64,000 nucleotides of DNA, taken from contig NZ_APMP01000003.1 of the NCBI RefSeq assembly GCF_000372645.1, positions 29-64,028 on the forward strand, read 5' to 3'. Numbering within the stretch: the first letter of the stretch is position 1; each line of letters begins with the position of its first letter. Both the position numbers and the translations under genes were made by a program. Of the stretch, positions 53,174 to 61,180 are shown piece after piece. The stretch comes from Caulobacter vibrioides OR37. Lineage in GTDB: Bacteria > Pseudomonadota > Alphaproteobacteria > Caulobacterales > Caulobacteraceae. The notes below the pieces were generated by a model. The model was not told where the DNA came from. It ran no database searches and was given only the letters and a program-made list of their open reading frames with translations.

Positions 53174-53556
53174 ACGACGCGCGCGAGCCCAACGACCGGG
53201 AGCGCCTGGAGGCCTTCGTCGCCGCCTGTCTTCTGATCGCGCAGATCGACGGCCAGGTGACGCCCGACGAACGCCGACAGATGCTCGCCCAGCTGGCGAC
53301 GGACGCGCCGCGCGTCGGCGTCGACGAGGCCCTTCAGGCGTTCGAGTCCCTGGAAGCGCGCTTCGCCGCGCGGCCCGAGGAGGCCTGGGTCGAGGCCGAG
53401 CTGATGATCCGGCGACTCAAGGGGCGCCCCGAGGCGGAGTCGATCGCGGCCGCCGCCGCCGCGGTGGCGATCGACGGCGGGCTGGAAGCCGACGAGCGAT
53501 CGGTGGTCCTCGACCTGTGCCGGTGGCTGGGCGTCAGCCCCGCGCGCATCCTCTAG
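53170..53556 (+). CDS. TerB-like (tellurite-resistance/DUF533-type) domain protein
   Basis: The 128-residue protein is made of two helical halves with matching acidic loops: CLLIAQIDGQVTPDERRQML and AVAIDGGLEADERSVVLDLC. This duplicated D-G-x-x-x-x-x-E pattern is the TerB/DUF533 metal-binding fold. It overlaps the preceding gene by 4 bases and is followed after 78 bases by a VIT-type transporter gene. Function is unknown; membrane-associated stress response is typical of the fold. Confidence 0.75.
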   Translation: MNDAREPNDRERLEAFVAACLLIAQIDGQVTPDERRQMLAQLATDAPRVGVDEALQAFESLEARFAARPEEAWVEAELMIRRLKGRPEAESIAAAAAAVAIDGGLEADERSVVLDLCRWLGVSPARIL

Positions 53557-53634
53557 GCCCGCCGCGACGGTTGACCGCGATCAAGGCCGAGCGTCCTGTA
53601 ACGGCGCTATCCGGGGCGGCGACAGGAGCGACGA

Positions 53635-54336
53635 ATGGCCAATGGCTCGACTCACGGCGAACGGCACGCCGTCTCAAGGATCGGCTGGCTCCGCGCGGCC
53701 GTGCTGGGCGCCAACGACGGCATCGTCTCGACGGCCTCGCTCATCGTCGGGGTGGCGGCGGCCCAGTCCGGGCGCGAGCCGGTCCTGTTGGCCGCGACGG
53801 CGGGGCTGGTGGCCGGCGCCATGTCGATGGCCGCCGGCGAATACGTCTCCGTGGCGTCCCAGGCCGACAGCGAAGCGGCGGACCTCGCGCGCGAACGTTT
53901 GGAGCTGGAGACCCAGCCCGAGGCGGAGCTGGACGAGATGACGGCCATCTATGTCGCGCGCGGCCTGACGCCGGAGCTTGCGCGGCAGGTGGCCATCCAG
54001 TTGAACGCGGGCGACGCCCTGGCGGCCCATGCGCGCGACGAGCTGGGTCTTTCCGAGCACCTCAGCGCCCGCCCCGTCCAGGCGGCCCTCACCTCGGCCG
54101 CCACCTTCGCGGTGGGCGCGTCCATGCCGCTGGCGGTCTCGATGCTGGCGCCCCAGGCGGCGATCATGCCGGCCGTCTCCATCGCCACCCTGGTCTTTCT
54201 CGCCGTGCTGGGCGCCCTTGGAGCGTGGGCGGGCGGCGCCAAGCCGTTGAAGCCCATGCTGCGGGTGATGTTCTGGGGCGCGCTCGCCTTGGCCGCGACG
54301 GCCCTGATCGGCAAGCTCTTCGGAGCCGTCGTCTAA
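53635..54336 (+). CDS. VIT1/CCC1-family iron/manganese transporter
   Basis: The 233-residue inner-membrane protein has five hydrophobic segments. It carries AAVLGANDGIVSTASLIVGV in TM1 and AGAMSMAAGEYVSVASQ in TM2, both conserved in the VIT family, and a cytoplasmic acidic helical metal-binding region (LARERLELETQPEAELDEMT, with more acidic residues in DELGLSEH). It probably exports or sequesters Fe2+ or Mn2+. It lies between the TerB-like gene and epmB on the same strand. Confidence 0.93.
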   Translation: MANGSTHGERHAVSRIGWLRAAVLGANDGIVSTASLIVGVAAAQSGREPVLLAATAGLVAGAMSMAAGEYVSVASQADSEAADLARERLELETQPEAELDEMTAIYVARGLTPELARQVAIQLNAGDALAAHARDELGLSEHLSARPVQAALTSAATFAVGASMPLAVSMLAPQAAIMPAVSIATLVFLAVLGALGAWAGGAKPLKPMLRVMFWGALALAATALIGKLFGAVV

Positions 54337-54401
54337 AGCCAAAGGGCTCCAGGCGCTGGAATTTGCGTCCAGGCCGGAAATCCCGCATATCCCGCCGCCT
54401 C

Positions 54402-55436
54402 ATGACCTCCAAGACCCTCCGTGACGCGCGGTCCCTGGCCCAGGCCGGACTCGTGCCGCCCGAGCGCCTGCCGGCGCTGGAGGCGGTGGCCGCCCGCTAC
54501 GCGGTGGCGATCACGCCGGCGATGGCGACGCTGATCGACGGCGCGGACGACGACGATCCGATCGCCCGCCAGTTCATCCCCGCGCCCGAGGAGCTGGTCG
54601 TCGGTCCCGGCGAGGACGGCGACCCGATCGGCGACAATATCCACAGCCCTGTGGATGGAATCGTCCATCGCTACCCCGATCGGGTGCTGCTCAAGCCCAC
54701 CCACACCTGCGCGGTCTATTGCCGGTTCTGCTTCCGGCGCGAGATGGTCGGGCCCGAGGGCCTGGCCAACCTGACCCCCGCCCAGCTGGACGCGGCCTTC
54801 GCCTATATCGCCGGCCGGCCGGAGATCTGGGAGGTCATCGTCACCGGCGGCGATCCGTTCGTGCTGTCGCCGCGCCGCCTGGCCGAACTGATGGACCGGC
54901 TGGAGGCGATCGACCACGTCAAGATCGTCCGCTTCCATACCCGCGTCCCCGCCGTGGATCCCGACGCGGTGACCGAGGCGCTGGTCGCCGCCCTCAAGCG
55001 CTCGACCAAGGCGGTCTATGTCGCCCTGCACGCCAATCACGCCCGCGAACTGACGCCGGCCGCCCGCGCCGCCTGCGCCCGGATCATCGACGCCGGGGTT
55101 CCGATGCTGAGCCAGACCGTCCTGCTGCGGGGGGTCAATGACGACCCGACGACGCTGGCCGCGCTGATGCGGGCCTTCGTCGAGACGCGTATCCGCCCCT
55201 ATTACCTGCATCATGGCGACCACGCGCCCGGCACCGCCCATCTGCGCACCACCCTGGCCGAGGGCCAGGCGATCATGAAAGCCCTGCGCGGAACCCTGTC
55301 GGGCCTGGCCCAGCCGACCTATGTGCTGGATATCCCCGGCGGCCACGGCAAGGTTCCGGTCGGCCCAGACTATCTGACGGAAACCGGGGTCGAGGATCCC
55401 AACGGCGTCGTCCGCGTCTATCCGCCGCAAGCCTGA
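54402..55436 (+). CDS. epmB: EF-P beta-lysylation protein EpmB (lysine 2,3-aminomutase family)
   Basis: The 344-residue radical SAM enzyme has the CAVYCRFC cluster motif (Cys-x3-Cys-x2-Cys) at about residue 100, the PLP-binding region in the C-terminal half (LSQTVLLRGVNDDPTTLAAL, YYLHHGDHAPGTAHLRT) and IPGGHGKVPVGP near the end. EpmB isomerises (S)-alpha-lysine to (R)-beta-lysine, the substrate EpmA loads onto EF-P Lys33. Length fits EpmB, shorter than catabolic KamA (about 415). ATG 54402 is chosen; the frame is open far upstream but without homology signs. Confidence 0.93.
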   Translation: MTSKTLRDARSLAQAGLVPPERLPALEAVAARYAVAITPAMATLIDGADDDDPIARQFIPAPEELVVGPGEDGDPIGDNIHSPVDGIVHRYPDRVLLKPTHTCAVYCRFCFRREMVGPEGLANLTPAQLDAAFAYIAGRPEIWEVIVTGGDPFVLSPRRLAELMDRLEAIDHVKIVRFHTRVPAVDPDAVTEALVAALKRSTKAVYVALHANHARELTPAARAACARIIDAGVPMLSQTVLLRGVNDDPTTLAALMRAFVETRIRPYYLHHGDHAPGTAHLRTTLAEGQAIMKALRGTLSGLAQPTYVLDIPGGHGKVPVGPDYLTETGVEDPNGVVRVYPPQA

Positions 55437-55487
55437 CGGAGAGGCCGAGATCCAAGCCCCGCAAGGGGTTGCGGCCGCGCTTCGCGT

Positions 55488-55496
55488 TGCATTGCA
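55488..55496 (+). promoter_or_regulatory. TGC-N3-GCA palindrome upstream of hbd
   Basis: The context is GCGTTGCATTGCAGCAAATCC with the palindrome TGCATTGCA, 105 bases before the hbd ATG. Eleven bases (GCAGCAAATCC) are identical to the ecm upstream site. Confidence 0.5.
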
Positions 55497-55600
55497 GCAA
55501 ATCCTAGACGAGAGCCCTGTTTCTCGTGCTAGAAAAGTCGACACATACCGAGGCGTGGGCGCGAAGGCCCGGCGCGATTTCAAGCGAAGGCTTGGCGTTC

Positions 55601-56479
55601 ATGAGTGAAATCAAGACGGTCGGCGTGATCGGCGCTGGCCAGATGGGGTCGGGCATCGCGCATGTCGTCGCCCTGGGCGGCTATGACGTGCGTCTCCACG
55701 ACGTGTCGCGCGAGCGCATCGAGGCGGGCATCGCCGTCATCGAGAAGAACATGGCGCGCCAGGTGGGCCGCGGAATCATCGATGACGCCGCCATGAAGGC
55801 CGCGCTGGCCCGCATCCAGCCGGCCGAGGGCCTGGAAGCCGTCGGCGCCGCCGACCTGGCGATCGAGGCGGCCACCGAGAACGAGGAGATCAAGAAGTCG
55901 ATCTTCCGCAGCCTGCAGCCTCACCTGAAGGACGGCACGCTGCTGGCCTCGAACACCTCGTCGATCTCGATCACGCGCCTGGCCTCGGCCACCGACCGCC
56001 CCGAGCGCTTCATCGGCCTGCACTTCATGAACCCCGTCCCGCTGATGAAGCTGGTCGAGATCATCCGCGGCATCGCCACCGACGTCCCGACCTACGAGAC
56101 GGCCGTGGCCTTCGCCAAGTCGCTGGGCAAGATCACCAGCAACGCCGAGGACTTCCCCGCCTTCATCGTCAACCGCGTGCTGGTGCCGATGATCAACGAG
56201 GCGATCTACACGCTGTACGAAGGGGTCGGCACGGTCGACGCCATCGACACGGCGATGAAGCTGGGCGCCAACCATCCGATGGGCCCGCTGGAGCTGGGCG
56301 ACTTCATCGGCCTCGACACCGTGCTGAGCATCATGAACGTGCTGCACGAGGGTCTGGCCGACAGCAAGTACCGCCCCTGCCCGCTGCTGGTGAAGTATGT
56401 CGAGGCCGGCTGGCTGGGCAAGAAGACCGGCCGCGGCTTCTACGACTATCGCGGCGAGACGCCGGTCCCGACGCGGTAG
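55601..56479 (+). CDS. hbd: 3-hydroxybutyryl-CoA (3-hydroxyacyl-CoA) dehydrogenase
   Basis: The 292-residue protein has an N-terminal NAD domain (GVIGAGQMGSGIAHVVALGG) and the helical 3HCDH C-terminal domain. Catalytic residues are in NTSSISIT (Ser/Asn), GLHFMNPVPLMKLVEIIRG (His) and the usual FIVNRVLVPMINEA. It ends KKTGRGFYDYRGE. The stand-alone, about 290-residue form acts on short substrates (3-hydroxybutyryl-CoA), feeding acetoacetyl-CoA, crotonyl-CoA or butyrate-type pathways, which fits the ecm/ccr/mcd genes here. ATG 55601 is the start. Confidence 0.95.
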   Translation: MSEIKTVGVIGAGQMGSGIAHVVALGGYDVRLHDVSRERIEAGIAVIEKNMARQVGRGIIDDAAMKAALARIQPAEGLEAVGAADLAIEAATENEEIKKSIFRSLQPHLKDGTLLASNTSSISITRLASATDRPERFIGLHFMNPVPLMKLVEIIRGIATDVPTYETAVAFAKSLGKITSNAEDFPAFIVNRVLVPMINEAIYTLYEGVGTVDAIDTAMKLGANHPMGPLELGDFIGLDTVLSIMNVLHEGLADSKYRPCPLLVKYVEAGWLGKKTGRGFYDYRGETPVPTR

Positions 56480-56490
56480 GGCCTGTCTGG

Positions 56491-56883
56491 TCACCAGACG
56501 GTCTTGACCCGCCAGTCGACGCAAGCGCGGCTCAGCGCCACATCGGCTGTAATGAGCCCCAGCCTTCGGCGCTCGGCCTGCGCCGCGATGATGCGATCCC
56601 AAGGATCGCGATGCCCTGAAGCCAGGCGCGCCGCATCAGGCGCGTCGTCGGGCTCGAGGCTCAGCCATTCGAAGCCCAGCATCGGCACGAGGCGCAACAG
56701 GTCCTTCGGCAGCCTGTAGAGAAACTGGTCGCGATCACGTTTGTATTCGATCTCGTAGAGGCTGGCGACACTGACGAAGACCTGAGCGTCTTCGCCCTCG
56801 ATGCAGGCGAGCGCCAACCTGGATAGGCGCATCGGAGCCGCCAGCCACCAAATCAGCGCGTGCGTATCGAGCAGGAAGCTCAC
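56491..56883 (-). CDS. VapC-type PIN-domain ribonuclease toxin
   Basis: The 130-residue PIN domain protein has the acidic active-site set: LLDTHALIWWL (Asp), SVASLYEIEYKRD (Glu region), HRDPWDRIIAAQAER (Asp, Asp) and LITADVAL (Asp). It is the second gene of a pair with its antitoxin, overlapping by 4 bases, as in vapBC modules. Targets are usually tRNA or rRNA. It is convergent with hbd. Confidence 0.93.
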   Translation of the reverse strand: MSFLLDTHALIWWLAAPMRLSRLALACIEGEDAQVFVSVASLYEIEYKRDRDQFLYRLPKDLLRLVPMLGFEWLSLEPDDAPDAARLASGHRDPWDRIIAAQAERRRLGLITADVALSRACVDWRVKTVW

Positions 56884-57167
56884 GTCTTCGGCGTCTGAGG
56901 ACGGTAGAATTCATCCTCGTCGTGAGACTCCGCCAGTTCCCAAAGCTCTGGATCGGGCCGAAGGAATAGGTCCGGATCTTCCATTGGCCCAAGGTGGGCG
57001 AAGAGTCCTGGCACGCGCCGTATGCGTGTATGCGCGTCCGGCTTGGCGATGTTGATCGTCGCGACCGTCCGCCCATCGCGCGTCAGCACGATGTCCTCGC
57101 CAGCATCGATGCAGGCGACCAGGGCCTTAAGATCGGCCAACTCGGAGATATCGACCAGGATCGTCAT
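56880..57167 (-). CDS. Phd/YefM-type antitoxin for the PIN toxin
   Basis: The 95-residue protein has an N-terminal Phd/YefM-like fold (DISELADLKALVACIDAGED, VLTRDGRTVATI) that binds DNA as a dimer, and an acidic, proline-containing C-terminal tail (ESHDEDEFYRPQTPKT) typical for wrapping around the toxin. Its stop overlaps the toxin start by 4 bases, giving an antitoxin-first operon. Confidence 0.9.
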   Translation of the reverse strand: MTILVDISELADLKALVACIDAGEDIVLTRDGRTVATINIAKPDAHTRIRRVPGLFAHLGPMEDPDLFLRPDPELWELAESHDEDEFYRPQTPKT

Positions 57168-57216
57168 GCCCCCAGCATAGCACGGAACATAAGAAGAACA
57201 ATCCTGGCGTTAGCCC

Positions 57217-59142
57217 CTACCCCGCCCCCAGCGCCACGGCCACGTGGTAGGTGACGAACGAGGCGATGTAGGCCAGCGTCAGCATGTAGGCGAACATCAC
57301 CGACGGCCACAGCCAGCCGTTGGTCTCGCGCTTGACCACGCCCAGGGTCGCCGCGCACTGCGGGGCGAAGACGTACCAGGCCAGGAACGACAGGGCCGTG
57401 GCCAGCGACCACTGGTGTTGCAACAGGGTGCTGAGCGCGGCGTGGGAGTCGGCGTCGCCGCCCACCGCGTAGACCGTGCCGAGGGTCGCCACCGCCACCT
57501 CGCGCGCCGCGAAGCCCGGCACCAGGGCCACCGTCATCTGCCAGTTGAAGCCGATAGGCCGCATCAGCGGCTCGACCAGATGGCCGATGCGGCCGGCGAT
57601 GCTGTAGTCGATGGCCGGTCCCGTCGCGCCGGGCGGCGGATAGGGGAAGGTCGACAGCACCCAGACCAGCACCATCAGCGGCAGGATGATCCGACCGGCG
57701 CGCTCCAGGAAGATCCGGGCGCGGGTCCAGAGGTTCATCAGCAGATTGCGCGGCTCGGGCCAGCGATAGGTCGGCAGCTCCATCATGAAGGGCTCGACCG
57801 CCCCCCGCCAGAAGACCCGTCGGATCACGAACGAGACCAGCAGGGCGCTGACGATGCCGGCGGCGTAGAGGCCGAACATCACCAGACCCTGCAGCGACAG
57901 GACGCCATAGACCGTGCGCGGCGGGATGAAGGCGCTGATGATCAGGCCATAGACCGGGATCCGCGCCGAGCAGGTCATCAGCGGCGCGACCAGGATGGTG
58001 GTCAGCCGGTCGTGGCGGTTGTCGATCACCCGCGTCGACATGATGCCGGGAATGGCGCAGGCGAAGCTGGACAGCAGCGGGATGAACGCCCGGCCGTGCA
58101 GGCCCGCCCCGCCCATGATCTTGTCCATCAGGAAGGCCGCGCGGGCCATGTAGCCGCTGTCCTCCAGCATCAGGATGAAGAAGAACAGGATCAGGATCTG
58201 CGGCAGGAAGACGAGCACGCTGCCGACCCCGGCGATCAGGCCGTCCGAGACGAAGCTGGCCAGAAGCCCGGGGGGCAGGTGGGCGGCGGTCCAGGCTCCG
58301 AAGGCGCCGAACAGGTGGTCCATGGCGTCGGCCGGGATCTTGGCCCAGGTGAACACCGCCTGGAACATCACGAACAGCAGGGTCAGCAGGATGGCCAGGC
58401 CCGCGACCGGGTGCAGCAGAACCCCGTCGACCTTGCCGGTCATGGTGTCGGGCCGCTCGGGCGGCTTCACGCAGGCCTTGAAGATGCGCTGGGCCTCGGC
58501 GTGGGCCGCGCGGATCTCGGCCGCGCTGGGCTCGCGCCAGACGCTGTCGACGGCGTCGCCGCGCGGGACGACCAGGCGCTCGACCTGTTCCAGTAGCTCG
58601 GACAGGCCGCGCTTGCGGGTCGCCACGGTGGTGACGATCGGCGCGCCGATCTCGCGGGACAGCCGCTCCAGATCGATGCGCAGGCCCTGGCGCTGGGCGA
58701 TGTCGTACATGTTGAGGGCCAGGACGAACGGCCGCCCCACCCGCTTCAGCTCCAGCACCAGGCGCAGGACCAGCCGCAGGTTGGTGGCGTCGGCGACGCA
58801 GATCAGGGCCTCGGGCGCGGCCTCGCCGGCCAGCCTCCCCAGCACCGCGTCGCGGGTGACGACCTCGTCGGGGCTGCGGGCGCGCAGAGAATAGGTGCCC
58901 GGCAGGTCGAGCACGCGCATCTGGCGGCCAGCGGGCGTGGTCAGCACGCCTTCCTTCCGCTCGACCGTGACGCCGGCATAGTTGGCCACCTTCTGGCGGC
59001 TGCCGGTCAGGGCGTTGAACAGGGCGGTCTTGCCGGAGTTGGGATTGCCGACCAGGGCGATGCGGGCCGGAGCGGCGTCCGAAGCCTTGGGATCGGAGGA
59101 AGCAAGACCAGGATCCTGGCGAACAGGCGTGTCGAGAGCCAA
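57217..59142 (-). CDS. feoB: Ferrous iron transporter B
   Basis: The 641-residue protein has an N-terminal G domain (ALVGNPNSGKTALFNALTGS as G1, LDLPGTYSLRARSPDEVVTR as G3 region, NMYDIAQRQG as G4), a helical GDI region and a polytopic membrane domain with two Gate motifs (SFACAIPGIMSTRVI and the later LVPGFAAREVAVATL). It takes up Fe2+. It lies 4 bases downstream of feoA on the same strand, forming a feoAB operon. Length is slightly short of E. coli FeoB (773) but normal for this branch. Confidence 0.97.
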   Translation of the reverse strand: MALDTPVRQDPGLASSDPKASDAAPARIALVGNPNSGKTALFNALTGSRQKVANYAGVTVERKEGVLTTPAGRQMRVLDLPGTYSLRARSPDEVVTRDAVLGRLAGEAAPEALICVADATNLRLVLRLVLELKRVGRPFVLALNMYDIAQRQGLRIDLERLSREIGAPIVTTVATRKRGLSELLEQVERLVVPRGDAVDSVWREPSAAEIRAAHAEAQRIFKACVKPPERPDTMTGKVDGVLLHPVAGLAILLTLLFVMFQAVFTWAKIPADAMDHLFGAFGAWTAAHLPPGLLASFVSDGLIAGVGSVLVFLPQILILFFFILMLEDSGYMARAAFLMDKIMGGAGLHGRAFIPLLSSFACAIPGIMSTRVIDNRHDRLTTILVAPLMTCSARIPVYGLIISAFIPPRTVYGVLSLQGLVMFGLYAAGIVSALLVSFVIRRVFWRGAVEPFMMELPTYRWPEPRNLLMNLWTRARIFLERAGRIILPLMVLVWVLSTFPYPPPGATGPAIDYSIAGRIGHLVEPLMRPIGFNWQMTVALVPGFAAREVAVATLGTVYAVGGDADSHAALSTLLQHQWSLATALSFLAWYVFAPQCAATLGVVKRETNGWLWPSVMFAYMLTLAYIASFVTYHVAVALGAG

Positions 59143-59146
59143 GGTC

Positions 59147-59470
59147 TTAGCGTCCGTCGAACTTCACGGCGACCGCGCCGGCTTCGCGGCGGCGCAGCGC
59201 CACGCGGGTGTCGTCGACGCGCACGGCGATCGGGTCACGGCCGAACAGGCCCTCGTGCAGCACCTCGATCCGCGCGCCCTCGACGAAGCCCATCTCCAGC
59301 AGGCGGCGCTCCAGTTCCTGGGCGTCGATCGCCTCGGCCGCGCCGGACACGCCGGTAACTTTCACGATCACCCCGCGATCGCCGCGCCGGGCCAGGCCCA
59401 ACGAGCGCGGGACCTCCGCGCGGCTCTCGGCCGAGTTGAAATCAGGGGACAAAGCGAACGCTTCGGACAT
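59147..59470 (-). CDS. feoA: Ferrous iron transport protein A
   Basis: The 107-residue protein has the SH3-like FeoA core (RRGDRGVIVKVTG, AIDAQELERRLLEMGFVEGA, RIEVLHEGLFGRDPIAVRVD, ALRRREAGAVAV), extended at the N-terminus by about 25 residues. It binds FeoB. ATG 59470 is preceded by a weak ribosome site. The upstream region, shared with tipF, has a Fur-like half-site and a perfect palindrome. Confidence 0.95.
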   Translation of the reverse strand: MSEAFALSPDFNSAESRAEVPRSLGLARRGDRGVIVKVTGVSGAAEAIDAQELERRLLEMGFVEGARIEVLHEGLFGRDPIAVRVDDTRVALRRREAGAVAVKFDGR

Positions 59471-59487
59471 AATGGCTCCGATCGGAT

Positions 59488-59502
59488 TGCGAACGATTAT
59501 CA
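59488..59502. promoter_or_regulatory. Fur-box-like site upstream of feoAB
   Basis: TGCGAACGATTATCA lies 18 bases upstream of the feoA start. ATTATCA is a perfect Fur half-site (7-1-7 model); the other half is degenerate. Iron control of feoAB is expected, so the site is plausible but not strong. Confidence 0.35.
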
Positions 59503-59529
59503 GTCGAAGCCGCCAATGTCGATTCAGGG

Positions 59530-59547
59530 ATCCTACTGAAGTAGGAT
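59530..59547. promoter_or_regulatory. Near-perfect palindrome in the feoA/tipF divergent region
   Basis: ATCCTACTGAAGTAGGAT has two perfectly complementary 8-base arms around GA. It sits 60 bases from the feoA ATG and 112 from the tipF ATG. It does not match the Fur consensus. Confidence 0.55.
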
Positions 59548-59659
59548 ATGTTTGAATCCATTCAGGGTCTTGAGACGGAATGGCGCAGGCGCGTTAATCT
59601 ATTCGACTCCCGCCGCGCGGACCGGTCTGATTGTCCGTATCGATTCGTGTAGGCGAAAC

Positions 59660-60934
59660 ATGCGTAAACTGACGTTCGCGCTCTGGACGGGCGGGTATCT
59701 CAGCCTGGCCTTGATCGTCGCGCTCCTCCTGTGGAGGACGGGGGCGACGCCGGCTGTCGGTCTTTCGGCGTTCATCGGCGCGCTGGGGCTCTGCTTCGCC
59801 TTTCACGGCCTGATCTCGCAGACCTTCATGGGCGGCGCCCTGCGCCTGGAGATCGAGACCGTGCGCGAGGCCCACGCCATCCTGCTGGACCAGATCGAGA
59901 AGGTCGACGCGCGCGTCACCGACCTGGTGGAGTCGGTCGCCCAGGACGCCCAGCGTCGCTCCGAGGCCCTGTCGACCGAGGTCCACCAGCTGGAAGACCT
60001 GATCCAGCAGATGAACGACCGGCTGGAGCATCAGTTGAGCCATCAGGTGGCCGCCGCCTCGGCCCGCCACACCAGCCTGGGCCGCGAGCGCGCGCCGCAC
60101 GCCAGCCACATGCTGCAGGTGGTGCAGGACGCCCTGGCCGAGAACCGCGTCGACCTCTACCTGCAGCCGATCGTCAGCCTGCCCCAGCGCCGCACGGTCT
60201 TCTACGAGAGCTTCTCGCGGCTGCGCGACGAGGCCGGCCGCGTGATGATGCCCGCCGAATATCTGGCCGTGGCCGAGCCGGAAGGCCTGATGACGGCCAT
60301 CGACAACCTCCTGCTGTTCCGCTGCGTGCAGATCGTGCGGCGGCTGGCCAAGCAGGACCGCAAGGTCGGGATCTTCTGCAACATCTCGCTGGCCAGCCTG
60401 GGCGACGAGACGTTCTTCCCGCAGTTCCTGGAGTTCATGCAGGGCAACAAGGACCTGGCCGGGGCGGTGATCTTCGAGCTGGGCCAGGCGGCGTTCGAGC
60501 GCCGGGGTCCGGTCGAGGCCCGCCACATGGCCCGTCTGGCCAGCCTGGGCTTCAGCTTCAGCCTGGACAAGGTCAACGACCTGGATCTCGACTTCCAGGA
60601 CCTGGCGCGCGCGGACGTGAAATATCTGAAGGTCGGGGCCCAGATGATGCTGGACCAGCTGGAAGAGCAGGATGGTAAGCTGGTCATCACCTCGCTGCCC
60701 GACCTGAACGCCAGCGACTTCGCCGCCCTGACCCGTCGCTACGGCATCGAGGTCATCGTCGAGAAGGTCGAGGCCGAGAAGCAGATCGCCGAGATCCTGG
60801 ATCTCGATATCGGCTACGGGCAGGGCCACCTGTTCGGCGAACCGCGCGCCATCCGCGACGCCGTCCTGGCCGAGGCCGAGCCGCCGCAGGACTTCATTCG
60901 CGGCGCGCTGCGCCGCCGGGCCGTGGGCTGGTAA
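59660..60934 (+). CDS. tipF: TipF-like c-di-GMP receptor with degenerate EAL domain
   Basis: The 424-residue protein has two N-terminal membrane segments (TFALWTGGYLSLALIVALLL and VGLSAFIGALGLCFAFHGLI), a coiled coil (residues about 65-130: EIETVREAHAILLDQIEKVD onward) and an EAL-type domain in which the signature is ESF (Glu183 in FYESFSRLRD). Later motifs are degenerate (SLDKVNDLD), so it probably binds rather than hydrolyses c-di-GMP. In Caulobacter, TipF sits at the new pole and with TipN positions flagellar assembly. The Glu here is 28 residues earlier than the known Glu211, consistent with a shorter start. ATG 59660 is used. Confidence 0.82.
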   Translation: MRKLTFALWTGGYLSLALIVALLLWRTGATPAVGLSAFIGALGLCFAFHGLISQTFMGGALRLEIETVREAHAILLDQIEKVDARVTDLVESVAQDAQRRSEALSTEVHQLEDLIQQMNDRLEHQLSHQVAAASARHTSLGRERAPHASHMLQVVQDALAENRVDLYLQPIVSLPQRRTVFYESFSRLRDEAGRVMMPAEYLAVAEPEGLMTAIDNLLLFRCVQIVRRLAKQDRKVGIFCNISLASLGDETFFPQFLEFMQGNKDLAGAVIFELGQAAFERRGPVEARHMARLASLGFSFSLDKVNDLDLDFQDLARADVKYLKVGAQMMLDQLEEQDGKLVITSLPDLNASDFAALTRRYGIEVIVEKVEAEKQIAEILDLDIGYGQGHLFGEPRAIRDAVLAEAEPPQDFIRGALRRRAVGW

Positions 60935-60956
60935 GGCCCACGGACAAGCAAGCAAG

Positions 60957-60994
60957 AGGGCCGTCGCGGCGATCGCGGCGGCCCTCTCGTTTTT
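60957..60994 (+). terminator. Rho-independent terminator of tipF
   Basis: AGGGCCG and CGGCCCT form the outer stem around an inner CG-rich stem (CGCGG region), followed by CTCG and five T. Confidence 0.65.
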
Positions 60995-61013
60995 GGGGGT
61001 CACGCCTCCTCAT

Positions 61014-61046
61014 CCGTCATCCCGCGCTTCTTGCGCGGGATGACGG
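61014..61046. repeat. 14-bp inverted repeat (dispersed intergenic element)
   Basis: CCGTCATCCCGCGC (61014-61027) and its exact complement (61033-61046) flank a 5-base loop. A related fragment, CGCGGGATGACGGGAG, lies near 15208 in this window, so it looks like a dispersed repeat. Confidence 0.6.
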
Positions 61047-61180
61047 GAAAGTGGAAGCGGCGGTGGCGCGGCTTCTACCAACGCAGCCTGCTGACAGTTT
61101 CCGGCGTCGGACCGCAAGCATCGGAATGACCCGGTCCGAAGCCTGGCGCATCGTCTCCCTACGAAAGGAGATCAATCCCC

